Below, in pieces: positions 45,992 to 55,568 of a stretch of 64,000 bases of DNA. Both the position numbers and the translations under genes were made by a program. Below the pieces are notes generated by a model. It had not been told where the DNA came from. It saw only the letters and a list, made by a program, of their open reading frames with translations, and did no database searches. Positions within the stretch are counted from its first letter, which is position 1, and each line of letters starts with the position of its first letter. Origin of the DNA: Actinoplanes octamycinicus (GTDB lineage Bacteria > Actinomycetota > Actinomycetes > Mycobacteriales > Micromonosporaceae); assembly GCF_014205225.1 (NCBI RefSeq), contig NZ_JACHNB010000001.1, positions 3,515,501-3,579,500 on the forward strand, given 5' to 3'.

Positions 45992-46426
45992 TCAGGTGCG
46001 GGGGAGGGCGCCCAGCGGGATCGCGCCGTCGCGGCGGGCCCGGAGCAGCCCGGCCACCGTCTGACCGGTGGTCACCGGGTCGAGCGGGGCCAGCAGGGTC
46101 GCGTCGACCTGCGAGTACGCCGCGAGCCAGCGGTCCGCGGCACGGGCGATCACCACGCAGGTGGGCGGCGGATCCTGGTACTCGTCCTTGGTCTGACGGG
46201 CGATGCCGAGCCCGCCGGCCGGGGTCGCCTCGCCGTCGAGCACCATCAGGTCGATCTCGTAGTCGTCCAGCAGCCGGCGGCACTCCTCCCAGGAGGAGGC
46301 GTCGGCGAACTCGACGGACAGATCGGCCGCCGGACGCGTGCCGATGGCGAGCCGGATCCGGTCGCGCACCGCGGCGTCGTCGCTGTATAGCAGAACGGTG
46401 TACTGGGTCGTGGTGGTGTCGCTCAT
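45992..46426 (-). CDS. Atypical response-regulator receiver protein
   Basis: A 144-aa single-domain protein with a CheY-like layout: Asp16/Asp17 (LLYSDD) and Asp64 (LMVLDG) match the acidic pocket and phosphoacceptor. The conserved Thr/Ser after strand 4 reads Ala (VVIARA) and the strand-5 Lys-Pro reads ALAPLDP-like without Lys, so phosphorylation-dependent switching is doubtful. No output domain. ATG at 46424-46426 (MSDTTTTQYTVLL) preferred over one six codons upstream. It lies between ctaG and trpD. Confidence 0.75.
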   Translation of the reverse strand: MSDTTTTQYTVLLYSDDAAVRDRIRLAIGTRPAADLSVEFADASSWEECRRLLDDYEIDLMVLDGEATPAGGLGIARQTKDEYQDPPPTCVVIARAADRWLAAYSQVDATLLAPLDPVTTGQTVAGLLRARRDGAIPLGALPRT

Positions 46427-46475
46427 GTTTGTGCCCCACTTCACCTTGTAGGTCCCAGGGATCGTACCGAATCTG

Positions 46476-47450
46476 TTATCCGGCGTCGGGGCCCGGTCGC
46501 TCGGCCTTCTCCGGCTTTGTGATCTTGGCCGCCGTGGCGGCTTCCTCCAGCTCCGCGCGGTCCAGGGCGCGGTCGATCCGGCGGGCCTCGCGCTCCGACT
46601 GGCGGACCCACTGGACCACCAGGATGCCGAGCATGGTGACGCTGACGATCTCCCCGCCGGCCCACAGGATGCCGCCCGCGGTGACCTGGTCGCTGTGCGG
46701 ATCCATCCAGGCCAGGTGCAGGTTCGGGTACCAGTCCCCGCCGAGCAGCTCCTGCTGCTGCATGATCGTCAGCCCGAGCACCGTGTGGAACGGCACCGAG
46801 AGCACCATCAGCAGTGCCCGGCCGGGGTACGGCCAGCGGTTCGGCAGCGGGTCCAGGCCGAGCAGCGGCCAGAAGAACAGGCACCCGGTGACCATGAAGT
46901 GGATGTGGATGAACTCGTGCAGCCAGGCGTGCTCCAGGGTCTGCCGGTACAGCCCGGTGAAGTAGAGGACGAACGGGTTCGCGATGAACAGTCCGAACGC
47001 GACCAGCGGGAAGGTCAGCACCCGGACGTACCGGGAGTGGACGACGGCGAGCAGCGTCTTGCGCGGCCGGCCGTGCAGCACCCGCAGGGCCAGGGTGGTC
47101 GGCGCGCCCAGGGCCAGGAAGATCGGCCCGACCATGGAGAGCACCATGTGCTGGACCATGTGCACCGAGATCAGCGTGGTGTCGTACGCCTCGATGCCGG
47201 TCACCGTGACCGCGGCGATCGAGCCGAGTCCACCCGCGAGGAACGCCGCGGTGCGGCCGCCCGGCCAGTGGTCGCCACGCTGCCGGAGACGGCGCACCCC
47301 GTACAGGTAGAGGGCGGCCGAGACCAGCAGGCCCACCGCGATCAGGCTGAACCAGTGGAACTGGGTGAAGATGGCCGACGCGGTGAACGGCGGGAGTTCA
47401 GTATCCCCGGCCGCGTCCGCCAGCGGGGCTATTTCGACTGACTGCACCAC
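46476..47450 (-). CDS. ctaG: Cytochrome c oxidase assembly protein, CtaG (caa3_CtaG) family
   Basis: A 324-aa membrane protein with about seven helices of the caa3_CtaG type linked to copper/oxidase assembly. Conserved His-rich segments are HMVQHMVLSM (about 97-106) and HAWLHEFIHIHFMVTGCLFFW, with PLPNRWPYPGRALLMVLSVPFHTVLG. A charged C-terminal tail follows. Two successive GTG codons begin the gene. It is divergent from ctaE and leads the leftward set with the receiver and trpD. Confidence 0.9.
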   Translation of the reverse strand: MVQSVEIAPLADAAGDTELPPFTASAIFTQFHWFSLIAVGLLVSAALYLYGVRRLRQRGDHWPGGRTAAFLAGGLGSIAAVTVTGIEAYDTTLISVHMVQHMVLSMVGPIFLALGAPTTLALRVLHGRPRKTLLAVVHSRYVRVLTFPLVAFGLFIANPFVLYFTGLYRQTLEHAWLHEFIHIHFMVTGCLFFWPLLGLDPLPNRWPYPGRALLMVLSVPFHTVLGLTIMQQQELLGGDWYPNLHLAWMDPHSDQVTAGGILWAGGEIVSVTMLGILVVQWVRQSEREARRIDRALDRAELEEAATAAKITKPEKAERPGPDAG

Positions 47451-47556
47451 TCGAAGCTAGACCTACCCGCTGGTCACCGAATATTCCGGGCTGCCCACAG
47501 TGCCGGATTAGGGACCCCGCCTGACCTTGGACCCGTGGCGGGGGAATAATGAGCCC

Positions 47557-48153
47557 GTGACAGCGGCAGCCATCGACAAGAGCCGGATCCACTCGCTGAC
47601 CCGACCCAACATGGTCAGCGTCGGGACCATCGTGTGGCTCTCCAGTGAGCTCATGTTCTTCGCGGCTTTGTTCGCCATGTACTTCTCGATCCGCGCGGCG
47701 GCCCCCGAGATGTGGGCGGAGCACACCAAAGAGCTCGACATCCCGTACGCCACCACGTTCACGGTGATCCTGGTCCTCTCGTCGGTGACCTGCCAGCTGG
47801 GCGTCTTCGCGGCGGAGAAGGGTGACGTGTTCGCGCTGCGGCGCTGGTTCACGATCACCTTCGTGATGGGCCTGATCTTCGTGCTCGGCCAGGCGAACGA
47901 GTACCGGAACCTCGTCCATGAGGGCGTGAAGCTCAACGGGGACGGGTATGGCTCGATGTTCTACCTGACCACCGGCTTCCACGGCCTGCACGTGACCGGC
48001 GGCCTGATCGCCTTCATCATCTACATGATCCGGACGACCATGGGCCGGTTCACCCCGGCGCAGGCCACGTCGGCGATCGTCGTGTCGTACTACTGGCACT
48101 TCGTGGACATCGTGTGGATCGCGCTGTTCGCCATGATCTATTGGCTCAAGTGA
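47557..48153 (+). CDS. ctaE: Cytochrome c oxidase subunit III
   Basis: A 198-aa, five-helix version of subunit III, normal for Actinobacteria. [32 protein letters not shown] and [16 protein letters not shown] are family motifs, the last holding the conserved His residues. The GTG at 47557 follows a GGGGG tract; an earlier in-frame start is less likely. It heads the ctaE-qcrCAB operon. Confidence 0.95.
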   Translation: MTAAAIDKSRIHSLTRPNMVSVGTIVWLSSELMFFAALFAMYFSIRAAAPEMWAEHTKELDIPYATTFTVILVLSSVTCQLGVFAAEKGDVFALRRWFTITFVMGLIFVLGQANEYRNLVHEGVKLNGDGYGSMFYLTTGFHGLHVTGGLIAFIIYMIRTTMGRFTPAQATSAIVVSYYWHFVDIVWIALFAMIYWLK

Positions 48154-48202
48154 TTCAGCGCCGCAGGCGAGGACTTCTAACGACACCCAGAGGGACATAC
48201 CC

Positions 48203-49051
48203 ATGACTTCTGACACCCCCGCCCGCAGGCGTGCCCGGGTGTTCGCCCGGCGCCGCGGCGCGCCCAGCCGGGCTCGCCGGCGGGTCGGCGCGGCCGTGCG
48301 CATGCTCGCCGCCCTGGCGCTCGCCGGTGGCGTCTACACCGCCTTCACCCCCGGTGCGTTCGCCGAGGACAACACCCCGCTCTCCACCGCCGCGCAGCAG
48401 GGCAAGGAGCTCTTCGACAACAGCTGCATCTCCTGCCACGGGCGGGACGGTCAGGGTGTCGAGGGCCGTGGCCCGAGCCTGATCGGTGTCGGCTCGGCCT
48501 CGGTCGAGTTCCAGGTGGGCACCGGCCGCATGCCGATGGCCCGCCAGGAGGCGCAGGCCGAGCAGAAGCCCCCGCAGTTCACCCCGGATGAGACCAAGCA
48601 GCTCGCGCAGTACATCCAGGAGATCGGCGGCGGCCCGGAGATCCCGTCCGGTGACCTGACGCTGGACCCGAAGACCAACCCCGAGGCGCTGGCCCGCGGT
48701 GGCGAGCTGTTCCGGGTCAACTGCACCTCCTGCCACAGCTTCACCGGCGCCGGTGGCGCGCTCTCCTCGGGCAAGTTCGCGCCGAGCCTGCACGACGCCA
48801 CACCGGAGCAGATCTACGCCGCCATGCTGACCGGCCCGCAGAACATGCCGGTCTTCGGGGACAACCAGCTCACCCCGGATCAGAAGCGCGAGATCATCAC
48901 GTACATCACGGTGCAGCTCCAGGACAACAAGGACGCGGGCGGCATCTTCAACCTGGGTGGATACGGTCCGGCGACCGAGGGCATGGCGATCTTCCTGGTC
49001 GGCATCACGATCCTGGTCTTCACGTCGCTCTGGATTGCGGGGAAGTCATGA
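48203..49051 (+). CDS. qcrC: Cytochrome bc complex diheme cytochrome c subunit
   Basis: A 282-aa membrane-anchored cytochrome cc that replaces a soluble cytochrome c. Haem sites CISCH (Cys75/Cys78/His79) and CTSCH (Cys174/Cys177/His178) define two c-type domains. A very basic N-terminus precedes the first hydrophobic segment (about 30-50) and a C-terminal anchor covers about 258-280. It overlaps qcrA by 4 bp (ATGA). Confidence 0.97.
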   Translation: MTSDTPARRRARVFARRRGAPSRARRRVGAAVRMLAALALAGGVYTAFTPGAFAEDNTPLSTAAQQGKELFDNSCISCHGRDGQGVEGRGPSLIGVGSASVEFQVGTGRMPMARQEAQAEQKPPQFTPDETKQLAQYIQEIGGGPEIPSGDLTLDPKTNPEALARGGELFRVNCTSCHSFTGAGGALSSGKFAPSLHDATPEQIYAAMLTGPQNMPVFGDNQLTPDQKREIITYITVQLQDNKDAGGIFNLGGYGPATEGMAIFLVGITILVFTSLWIAGKS

Positions 49052-50145
49052 CAACGCATCACGGCGCGGCCGCCGAGCCCGTCGACGTGAACGATCCGAA
49101 GCTGACGCGCTTCGACATCGTCAAGGAAGGCCTGCGGCGCGACGACATCGAGATCGTCACGTACGAGTCGCAGTTCCAGGGGCCGAACTCGAAGGCGGAG
49201 AAGCGGGTCGTCCGCAACATCTCCCTCCTGTTCCTGATCGCCGGCCTGTTCGCGGTCGCCTTCCTGGTCTTCTACATCGTCTGGCCGTGGGAGTACGAGC
49301 TCGGCCACACGCTGAACGACTACTACACCCCGATCCTCGGCATCACCCTCGGGATCTCGCTGTTCGCGCTCGGCATCGCGATCCTGGCCTGGGCCAAGAA
49401 ACTGCTGCCGCACGAGCTGTCGATCCAGCAGCGGCACGGCGACCCGTCCAGCGACGAGGAGCGCCTGATCACCGGCCAGACCATGATGTACGTGGCGGAC
49501 GAGCTCGGCGTGCAGCGCCGGCCGCTGCTCAAGGGCGCGATCGGTCTCGGTCTGGCCCCGCTCGGCCTGGCCGCGGCGGCCCCGCTGGTCGGCGGCCTGA
49601 TCCAGAACCCGCACAAGGACCCCGAGCCGATGATGTACCGCACCGGCTTCAACCCGGTGACCAACGGCGGCAAGCTGGTCCGGCTGACCCGGGAGGACGG
49701 ATCCCCGATCCGTCCCGAGGACGTCAGCGCGGGTGGTCAGATGACCGTCTACCCGGGGATCCCGCACGGCGCCACCAACAAGTACGCCGACTCGCCGACC
49801 CTGCTGATCCACCTGCGCTCCGAGGACGCGATCAAGACGCGGTTCGCCGCGCAGAACGACCCGAGCGGGCGCAACGGGGGCTCGATGTGGGGCAACTACG
49901 TCGCGTACTCGAAGATCTGCACGCACGCCGGTTGCCCGGCCAGCCTGTACGAGCAGCAGACCAACCGGCTGCTCTGCCCGTGCCACCAGTCGCAGTTCCT
50001 GATCACCGACAATGGTCAGCCGGTCTTCGGTCCCGCCACCCGGCGTCTGCCGATGCTGCCGCTCTCGGTGGACGAGGAAGGTTTCTTTGTGGCAACGTCT
50101 GACTTCAAGGACACTGTCGGACCCGACTTCTGGGAGCGGCCGTGA
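49048..50145 (+). CDS. qcrA: Cytochrome bc complex Rieske iron-sulfur subunit
   Basis: A 365-aa Rieske protein with three N-terminal membrane segments (about 60-82, 95-120, 165-190), as in Actinobacteria, rather than one. 2Fe-2S ligands are Cys291/His293 (CTHAGC) and Cys310/His313 (CPCH), with the disulfide partners Cys296 and Cys312. It overlaps qcrB by 4 bp (GTGA). Confidence 0.97.
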   Translation: MTTHHGAAAEPVDVNDPKLTRFDIVKEGLRRDDIEIVTYESQFQGPNSKAEKRVVRNISLLFLIAGLFAVAFLVFYIVWPWEYELGHTLNDYYTPILGITLGISLFALGIAILAWAKKLLPHELSIQQRHGDPSSDEERLITGQTMMYVADELGVQRRPLLKGAIGLGLAPLGLAAAAPLVGGLIQNPHKDPEPMMYRTGFNPVTNGGKLVRLTREDGSPIRPEDVSAGGQMTVYPGIPHGATNKYADSPTLLIHLRSEDAIKTRFAAQNDPSGRNGGSMWGNYVAYSKICTHAGCPASLYEQQTNRLLCPCHQSQFLITDNGQPVFGPATRRLPMLPLSVDEEGFFVATSDFKDTVGPDFWERP

Positions 50146-51752
50146 AACGCCGAAAGCTAGATCCAGCCGAGGCCACCGCCAACTTCGCCAAGGGCGTCGA
50201 TGACCGCTTCCAGGCGGCCACCCCGCTCCGTGGCCTGCTGAACAAGGTCTTCCCTGACCACTGGTCGTTCCTGCTCGGCGAGATCGCCCTCTTCTCGTTC
50301 ATCGTGCTGCTGCTGAGCGGCGTCTTCCTCACCCTCTTCTTCGACCCGTCGATGAAGGAGGTGGCGTACGACGGCTCCTACTCGGCGCTGCGCGGCACCG
50401 AGATGTCGGCCGCCTACGCGTCGTCGCTGCACCTCTCGTTCGAGGTGCGCGGTGGTCTGTTCATGCGCCAGATGCACCACTGGGCGGCGCTGCTGTTCAT
50501 GGCGTCGATCGTGGTGCACATGGCCCGGGTGTTCTTCACCGGCGCGTTCCGCAAGCCGCGTGAGATCAACTGGGTGATCGGCGTCCTGCTGTTCCTGCTC
50601 GGCTTCTTCGCCGGCTTCACCGGTTACTCGCTGCCGGACGACGGCCTCTCCGGCACCGGTCTCCGGATCGCCTCGGCGATCATGCTGTCCCTCCCGGTGA
50701 TCGGCACCTGGCTGTCCGCCGCGATCTTCGGCGGGGAGTACCCGGGCGAGTTCATCATCGGCCGGTTCTACATCGCGCACGTGCTGCTCATCCCGGGCAT
50801 CCTGCTCGCGCTGATCAGCGTCCACCTGGGCATCGTGTTCAAGCAGAAGCACACCCAGTGGCCGGGCCCGCTGCGGACCAACGAGAACGTGGTCGGCGAG
50901 CGGATGTTCCCGCGGTACGTGATGAAGCAGGGCGGCTTCTTCATGGCGGTCTTCGGCGTCATCGCGCTGATGGCCGGCCTGTTCCAGATCAACCCGATCT
51001 GGATGTTCGGGCCGTACCGGGCCGCCGAGGTCTCCTCCGCGTCGCAGCCCGACTGGTACGTCATGTTCATGGACGGCCTGGTCCGCCTCATGCCGAACTG
51101 GCAGATCTACATCCCGATCGGCAACGGCTACAGCATCCCGCCGCTGTTCTGGCCCGCCGTGGTCGGCCTCGGCGCGCTGTTCACGCTGCCGATGGCGTAC
51201 CCGTGGCTGGAGGCCCGGAAGCTGAAGGACAAGCGCACCCACCACCTGCTGCAGCGCCCCCGGGACAACCCGGAGCGCGTCGGCATCGGCATGATGGCGC
51301 TGGCGTTCTTCCTGGTCGCGACGATCTCCGGCGGCAACGACGTGATCGCCGACAAGTTCCACATCAGCCTGAACGCGATGACCTGGGCCGGTCGTATCGG
51401 TCTGCTGGTCCTGCCGCCGCTGGCGTACTACGTCTCGGTCCGGATCTGCTTCGGCCTGCAGCAGCACGACCGGGAGGTGCTGGCGCACGGTGTCGAGACC
51501 GGCATCATCAAGCGCCTGCCGAACGGGCAGTTCGTCGAGGTCCACCAGCCGCTCGGCCCGGTGGACGAGCACGGGCACCCGATCCCGCTGGAGTACCGCG
51601 GCTGGGTCGTACCGAAGAAGATGAACAAGATCGGGGCGCTCGCGCCGGCGGTCAAGGGCTTCTTCTTCCCGGTGGAGAAACCGGCCGAGACGCCGGTCTC
51701 GCCGGCCCCGATCACCACGGCCAAGCGCGAGGAACTCTCCGGCAAGAAGTAG
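50142..51752 (+). CDS. qcrB: Cytochrome bc complex cytochrome b subunit
   Basis: A 536-aa cytochrome b with eight or so helices and the long C-terminal extension typical of Actinobacteria. Haem-ligand histidines are seen in [23 protein letters not shown] and [23 protein letters not shown]. The quinol-site motif reads PDWY (SQPDWYVMF), the actinobacterial variant of PEWY. GTG start within the qcrA end. Target of telacebec-type inhibitors in mycobacteria. Ends the operon before a strong terminator. Confidence 0.97.
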   Translation: MKRRKLDPAEATANFAKGVDDRFQAATPLRGLLNKVFPDHWSFLLGEIALFSFIVLLLSGVFLTLFFDPSMKEVAYDGSYSALRGTEMSAAYASSLHLSFEVRGGLFMRQMHHWAALLFMASIVVHMARVFFTGAFRKPREINWVIGVLLFLLGFFAGFTGYSLPDDGLSGTGLRIASAIMLSLPVIGTWLSAAIFGGEYPGEFIIGRFYIAHVLLIPGILLALISVHLGIVFKQKHTQWPGPLRTNENVVGERMFPRYVMKQGGFFMAVFGVIALMAGLFQINPIWMFGPYRAAEVSSASQPDWYVMFMDGLVRLMPNWQIYIPIGNGYSIPPLFWPAVVGLGALFTLPMAYPWLEARKLKDKRTHHLLQRPRDNPERVGIGMMALAFFLVATISGGNDVIADKFHISLNAMTWAGRIGLLVLPPLAYYVSVRICFGLQQHDREVLAHGVETGIIKRLPNGQFVEVHQPLGPVDEHGHPIPLEYRGWVVPKKMNKIGALAPAVKGFFFPVEKPAETPVSPAPITTAKREELSGKK

Positions 51753-51764
51753 GACATGCCGACG

Positions 51765-51798
51765 AACCGGCCCGCAGGCGAACGCCTGCGGGCCGGTT
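51765..51798 (+). terminator. Intrinsic terminator of ctaE-qcrCAB
   Basis: Perfect 15-bp stem 51765-51779/51784-51798 with a 4-nt loop, followed by TTTGTTTG; 12 bp after the qcrB stop. The clearest terminator in the window. Confidence 0.93.
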
Positions 51799-51872
51799 TG
51801 TTTGCTGGGCTTGATCCGGGTGCGGATAGCATGGGCCCGGAACATTCGGCCTCATGGGTGAGGAGACCTCAG

Positions 51873-52160
51873 GTGAATACCGCGATCGTCCACATCGACT
51901 GCGCCACCGATTCGATTCCCGAGGTCGCGGAGGCGCTGGCGGCGCTGGACGGGGTCAGCGAGGTCTACTCGGTCGCCGGCAACGTCGACCTGATCGCCAT
52001 CGTGCGGGTGCCGCGCTTCGACGACATCGCCGAGGTCATCGCCGGCCGCATCTCCAAGACGCCCGGCGTGATCAACACGGAGTCGCACATCGCCTTCCGC
52101 GCCTACTCCAAGCACGACCTGGAGGACGCGTTCGCGATCGGCCTGCCCGACGCGGACTGA
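51873..52160 (+). CDS. Stand-alone Lrp/AsnC ligand-binding (RAM) domain protein
   Basis: A 95-aa protein consisting only of the alpha/beta effector domain of Lrp/AsnC regulators, without the helix-turn-helix. The pattern TAIVHIDCATDSIPEVAEALAALDGVSEVYSVAGNVDLIAIVRV is typical. It may bind an amino acid or oligomerise with a full regulator. The GTG at 51873 has AGGAG 8 nt upstream. It lies just downstream of qcrB but after the terminator. Confidence 0.88.
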   Translation: MNTAIVHIDCATDSIPEVAEALAALDGVSEVYSVAGNVDLIAIVRVPRFDDIAEVIAGRISKTPGVINTESHIAFRAYSKHDLEDAFAIGLPDAD

Positions 52161-52193
52161 GCCCGCCCCAGGCAGCGGGCGGACTGAGCCGGC

Positions 52194-53051
52194 TCAGGCA
52201 GCGGGCACGGTCAGGCCGCCTGGGGCCCGGATCACGTCGCTGAGCGACTCGCCGGGCTCGACGGTGGCCCCGGGCCACACCACGCAGCGGGTCACGCTGC
52301 CGGCCACCCGGGCGCCGGCGCCGATCACCGACTCCATGGCGGCGCCGGTCACCTCGGCGGCCGGGTCGACCAGGCCGGCGCCGGCGGCGTGCAGGTTCGC
52401 CTCCAGGTAGAGCGCCGGGGTGCCGGTGTCCAGGTAGAAGCCCTCGTAACCGATCAGTTCGAGGGCCTGCTCGGCCTCGGCGGGGCGCCACACCGTGCGG
52501 ACCAGATCGGTGTTCCGGTCGGCGAGGCCGGCGACGAAACGCCACGGGATCAGCGAGAAGCCGGCGAAGCGGTGCCCGCTGAAACCACCGGTCTCGCCGG
52601 GACGGCAGGGCTTGGTCAGCATCCGGACCGTGTCACCGGACCAGCCGGACAGCAGCGCCGCGATGTCCTTGCCCGGCTCGCGGAACGGATCGGCCAGGTA
52701 GGCGTCGGCGTTGCCGACCAGCACGCCCCGGCCGTCGATCCACGATTTCAGCCGGGCGACGCCGCCGGAGGTGCCGAGCGGGCCGTCCAGCTCCACCGAG
52801 AGGTGCGCGCGTCCGGTGGCGTGGGCGACCACCTGGTCGGCCAGGTACGCCGCGTTCACGCCGACCTGACCGGGCCCGCTCAGGCCGAGGCCGGCCAGCC
52901 GGCGGAGGGCGTGGTCGAGCAGCGGCAGGTTGCCCACCGGGCAGAGCGCCTTGGGCACCGACGCGGTGAGCGGGCGCAGGCGCTGGCCCTCACCGGCGGC
53001 CAGCACGACACCGCAGATCTCCGGGGCGGCCCCGGGACGGGCGGCGGTCAC
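52194..53051 (-). CDS. Sugar-phosphate nucleotidyltransferase-like protein
   Basis: A 285-aa NTP-transferase fold. GVVLAAGEGQRLRPLTASVPKALCPVGN holds the nucleotide-binding GxGxRL and the Lys, and VLVGNADAYLAD holds the metal Asp. A C-terminal segment shows hexapeptide-like spacing (SVIGAGARVAGSVTRCVVWPGATV), suggesting a left-handed helix end. Substrate not known. The GTG overlaps the upstream Nudix gene's stop by 4 bp (GTGA). Confidence 0.88.
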   Translation of the reverse strand: MTAARPGAAPEICGVVLAAGEGQRLRPLTASVPKALCPVGNLPLLDHALRRLAGLGLSGPGQVGVNAAYLADQVVAHATGRAHLSVELDGPLGTSGGVARLKSWIDGRGVLVGNADAYLADPFREPGKDIAALLSGWSGDTVRMLTKPCRPGETGGFSGHRFAGFSLIPWRFVAGLADRNTDLVRTVWRPAEAEQALELIGYEGFYLDTGTPALYLEANLHAAGAGLVDPAAEVTGAAMESVIGAGARVAGSVTRCVVWPGATVEPGESLSDVIRAPGGLTVPAA

Positions 53052-53614
53052 GGGGTGGAGGTGGGGCGGGCCGGGGCGGCGTCGGCGACCGGGACCGACG
53101 GCGGCAGCTCGCCGGCCCGCGGCCCGAGGCCGTAGACACCGAGCAGGCGGGCGGTCGGCCAGGTGAGCCGGGGCAGGTCGTCCAGCGGCCACCAGCGGGC
53201 TTCCAGGACCTCGCCGCCGTCCACCACCAGCGGTGTGCTGGACGCCGGCACCCAGCCGAACCAGACCAGGTCCACGTTCGCCGCGGTGGGGTGCAGAATC
53301 GCGTTCGGATTGCCGGGGCGCAGGTCACCCGGCTCGATCCGGACGCCGGACTCCTCGAAGAGCTCGCGGGCGGCGCCGACGGCCGGCATCTCGCCGCGCT
53401 TGAGCAGCCCGGCCGGCAGACCCCAGCCGCGGCTCGACGGCTGGCGCAGCAGCAGCACCCGGCCCGGCTCGGCGGCCTCCGAGTCGCGGATCACGGTGAC
53501 CGCGCCGACCAGGAATTTCGGCGAGACAGCCCGGGCCACCTGGCGGCGGACCGGCAGTGGCAGGCCGTAGAACACTTGGTAGGCCAGGCCGCGCAACTGC
53601 CGAGAGATGTTCAC
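53048..53614 (-). CDS. Nudix hydrolase
   Basis: A 188-aa protein hydrolysing a nucleoside-diphosphate-linked substrate. The Nudix box is complete: GLLKRGEMPAVGAARELFEESGV fits Gx5Ex7REUxEExGU when read as two parts around the Arg-Glu. An N-terminal hydrophobic/amphipathic helix (QLRGLAYQVFYGLPLPVRRQVARAV) precedes it, as in a group of actinobacterial Nudix proteins. GTG start VNISRQLRGLAY. Translationally coupled to the nucleotidyltransferase gene. Confidence 0.9.
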   Translation of the reverse strand: MNISRQLRGLAYQVFYGLPLPVRRQVARAVSPKFLVGAVTVIRDSEAAEPGRVLLLRQPSSRGWGLPAGLLKRGEMPAVGAARELFEESGVRIEPGDLRPGNPNAILHPTAANVDLVWFGWVPASSTPLVVDGGEVLEARWWPLDDLPRLTWPTARLLGVYGLGPRAGELPPSVPVADAAPARPTSTP

Positions 53615-53641
53615 GCGGGCAAGGTTAGCCGGAATGGCTGA

Positions 53642-53659
53642 GAGCCCGGAGCCGGGCTC
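53642..53659 (-). terminator. Short hairpin at the RelA/SpoT gene end
   Basis: 7-bp GAGCCCG/CGGGCTC with a 4-nt loop overlapping the stop codon of the leftward RelA/SpoT gene; no T-tract follows, so function as a terminator is weakly supported. Confidence 0.3.
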
Positions 53660-55460
53660 AATCCGGGTGGTCGACCATCGCGATGAGCTGCTCCACCACC
53701 GCGTCCGGCTCGACCGTGCGCTCGCAGACCGCGACCAGCAGGGTCTCCAGGTCGGGGTAGCCCAGGTCCTCGGCGAGCCGGCGCAGCGGCACCTCGCTGG
53801 CCAGGCCGCGATCGTGTTTGCGGAGGGTGAGGCCGATGGTGGCCCGGCCGAGACGCACCTTGTCGGCGATGCTGATGCCGGGCTCGTTCCGCTCGTCGAA
53901 GTAGCGGTTGATCTGCATCTGCGCCTGGCTCGACTTGACGAACCCGAGCCACTCCTTGCGGGGGCCGCGCGGCGCGTTCGGTTCGACCTCGACGTGCCCG
54001 TCGTTCTCCGAGAAGATCTCGACGACGTCACCGTCGCGAAGGGGGGAGCTGAGGGGGGCGAGACGTCCGTTGATCGTGGCGGCGAGGCACTGGTCGCCCT
54101 TCTGCGGGCCCAACTCGTACGCCAGGTCGACCGGGGTGGAGCCGCTGGGTAACTCGTAGGCGTTGCCGTGGGCGAAGACGGTGATCTGCGCCTCGGCGAG
54201 GTCACATCGGAGCGAATCGAGGAACTCGGCCGCGTCGGTGGTGTCCTGTTGCCAGTCGAGCACTCGTTTCAGCCAGGTCAGCTGGTCGGCGCCGGGAGGC
54301 TCGTCGGACACCTTGGGATATCGGTAGCTGGTGGCGACGCCGTACTCCGAGTAGCGGTGCATGGTCTCGGTGCGGATCAGGACCTCGACGAGGCGTCCCT
54401 CCGGGCCGACCACGGTGGTGTGCAGCGAGCGGTACAGATTGTTCTTCGGTGAGGCGATGAAGTCCTTGAAGCGGCCGGCGACCGGGCGCCAGCGGCCGTG
54501 GATCGCGCCGAGCGCGGCGTAGCAGTCGGTGTCCGGCCCGTCCACCACCACCGCGATCCGGGGCAGGTCGAGCGGGACCGTATGGCCGCCGGCGACGGTG
54601 TCCTTCCAGATCGAGTAGTAGTGCCGGGGACGCGGGGTCACCTCGGCGTCGACCCGGGAACGGCGCAGCGCGGCGCGGGCCTTGGCCGAGACGTCGGCGA
54701 CATACTCGGTCCAGCCGGGACGGTTCCGCACGTGCTCGTCGATCCGGGCGTAGGCGTCCGGCTCCAGGTGGAAGAGCACCACGTCGTCCAGGTCCCGCTT
54801 GAGCGCCTGGATGCCGAGCCGGTCGCAGAGCGGGACCAGCACGTCCAGCGTCGCGTTCGCGATCCGGGCCCGGGAGGCGGGGGAGCGGGCGTCCAGCGTG
54901 CGCATGTTGTGCAGGCGGTCGGCCAGCTTGATCACCAGCACCCGGACGTCCTTGCCGGCCGCGACGATCATCTTGCGGATCGTCTCGCCCTCGGCGGCCT
55001 TGCCGTAGAACGCCTTGTCGAACTTGGTCACACCGTCGACCAGGTGGGTCACCTCGGGGCCGAAGTCGCCCTCCAGGGCCTCCAGCGTGTAGCTGGTGTC
55101 CTCCACCGTGTCGTGCAGCAGCGCGGCGACCAGCGTGGTGGTGTCCATGCCGAGCTCGGCGCAGATCTGCGCGACGGCGAGCGGATGCGTGATGTACGGA
55201 TCGCCGGACTTGCGGAACTGGCCGCGGTGCATGCTCTCGGCGATCGAGTAGCTGCGGCGCAGCAGGGCCACGTCGGCCGACGGATGGATGGCGCGGTGCG
55301 TGCGGGCCAGAGTCGAGACCGGATCGTCGTCATTGCCCTGAAAGCTCAGCAGCGACCGCAGTCGCCGGGTGAAATTCAGCGGGCTGGACGAACCGGCCTG
55401 GGACGTGGCGGCCGGCAGGGCACGACCGAGAGCGGCGCCGTGGCCGGCGTCGACGTCCAC
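53658..55460 (-). CDS. RelA/SpoT homologue lacking the ACT domain
   Basis: A 600-aa protein related to long RSH (p)ppGpp enzymes of 740-800 aa. The HD hydrolase domain is intact (THPLAVAQIC with His92; LLHDTVED with His116/Asp117/Glu120). In the synthetase region, HYYSIWKDTVAGG leads to a shortened segment PLDLPRIAVVV where the normal IYDLxAxRVI motif stands, but DCYAALGAIH, GRFKDFIASPKNNLYRSLHTTV and VEVLIRTETMHRYSEYG remain. A TGS domain (VFAHGNAYELPSGSTPVDLAYELG) follows at about 405-465; the C-terminal ACT domain is absent. Hydrolysis is likely; synthesis is uncertain. GTG start preceded by GAGGGGG. Confidence 0.85.
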   Translation of the reverse strand: MDVDAGHGAALGRALPAATSQAGSSSPLNFTRRLRSLLSFQGNDDDPVSTLARTHRAIHPSADVALLRRSYSIAESMHRGQFRKSGDPYITHPLAVAQICAELGMDTTTLVAALLHDTVEDTSYTLEALEGDFGPEVTHLVDGVTKFDKAFYGKAAEGETIRKMIVAAGKDVRVLVIKLADRLHNMRTLDARSPASRARIANATLDVLVPLCDRLGIQALKRDLDDVVLFHLEPDAYARIDEHVRNRPGWTEYVADVSAKARAALRRSRVDAEVTPRPRHYYSIWKDTVAGGHTVPLDLPRIAVVVDGPDTDCYAALGAIHGRWRPVAGRFKDFIASPKNNLYRSLHTTVVGPEGRLVEVLIRTETMHRYSEYGVATSYRYPKVSDEPPGADQLTWLKRVLDWQQDTTDAAEFLDSLRCDLAEAQITVFAHGNAYELPSGSTPVDLAYELGPQKGDQCLAATINGRLAPLSSPLRDGDVVEIFSENDGHVEVEPNAPRGPRKEWLGFVKSSQAQMQINRYFDERNEPGISIADKVRLGRATIGLTLRKHDRGLASEVPLRRLAEDLGYPDLETLLVAVCERTVEPDAVVEQLIAMVDHPD

Positions 55461-55568
55461 CCGGACACCCCCTCACCGATCGCCCATGCCTGCTTTGAAG
55501 CATGGCACGAGAAGCTGAGGTGGCCATGACCCCGATGACCCGGAATCACCACAAGCTCCCCGCGTGCC

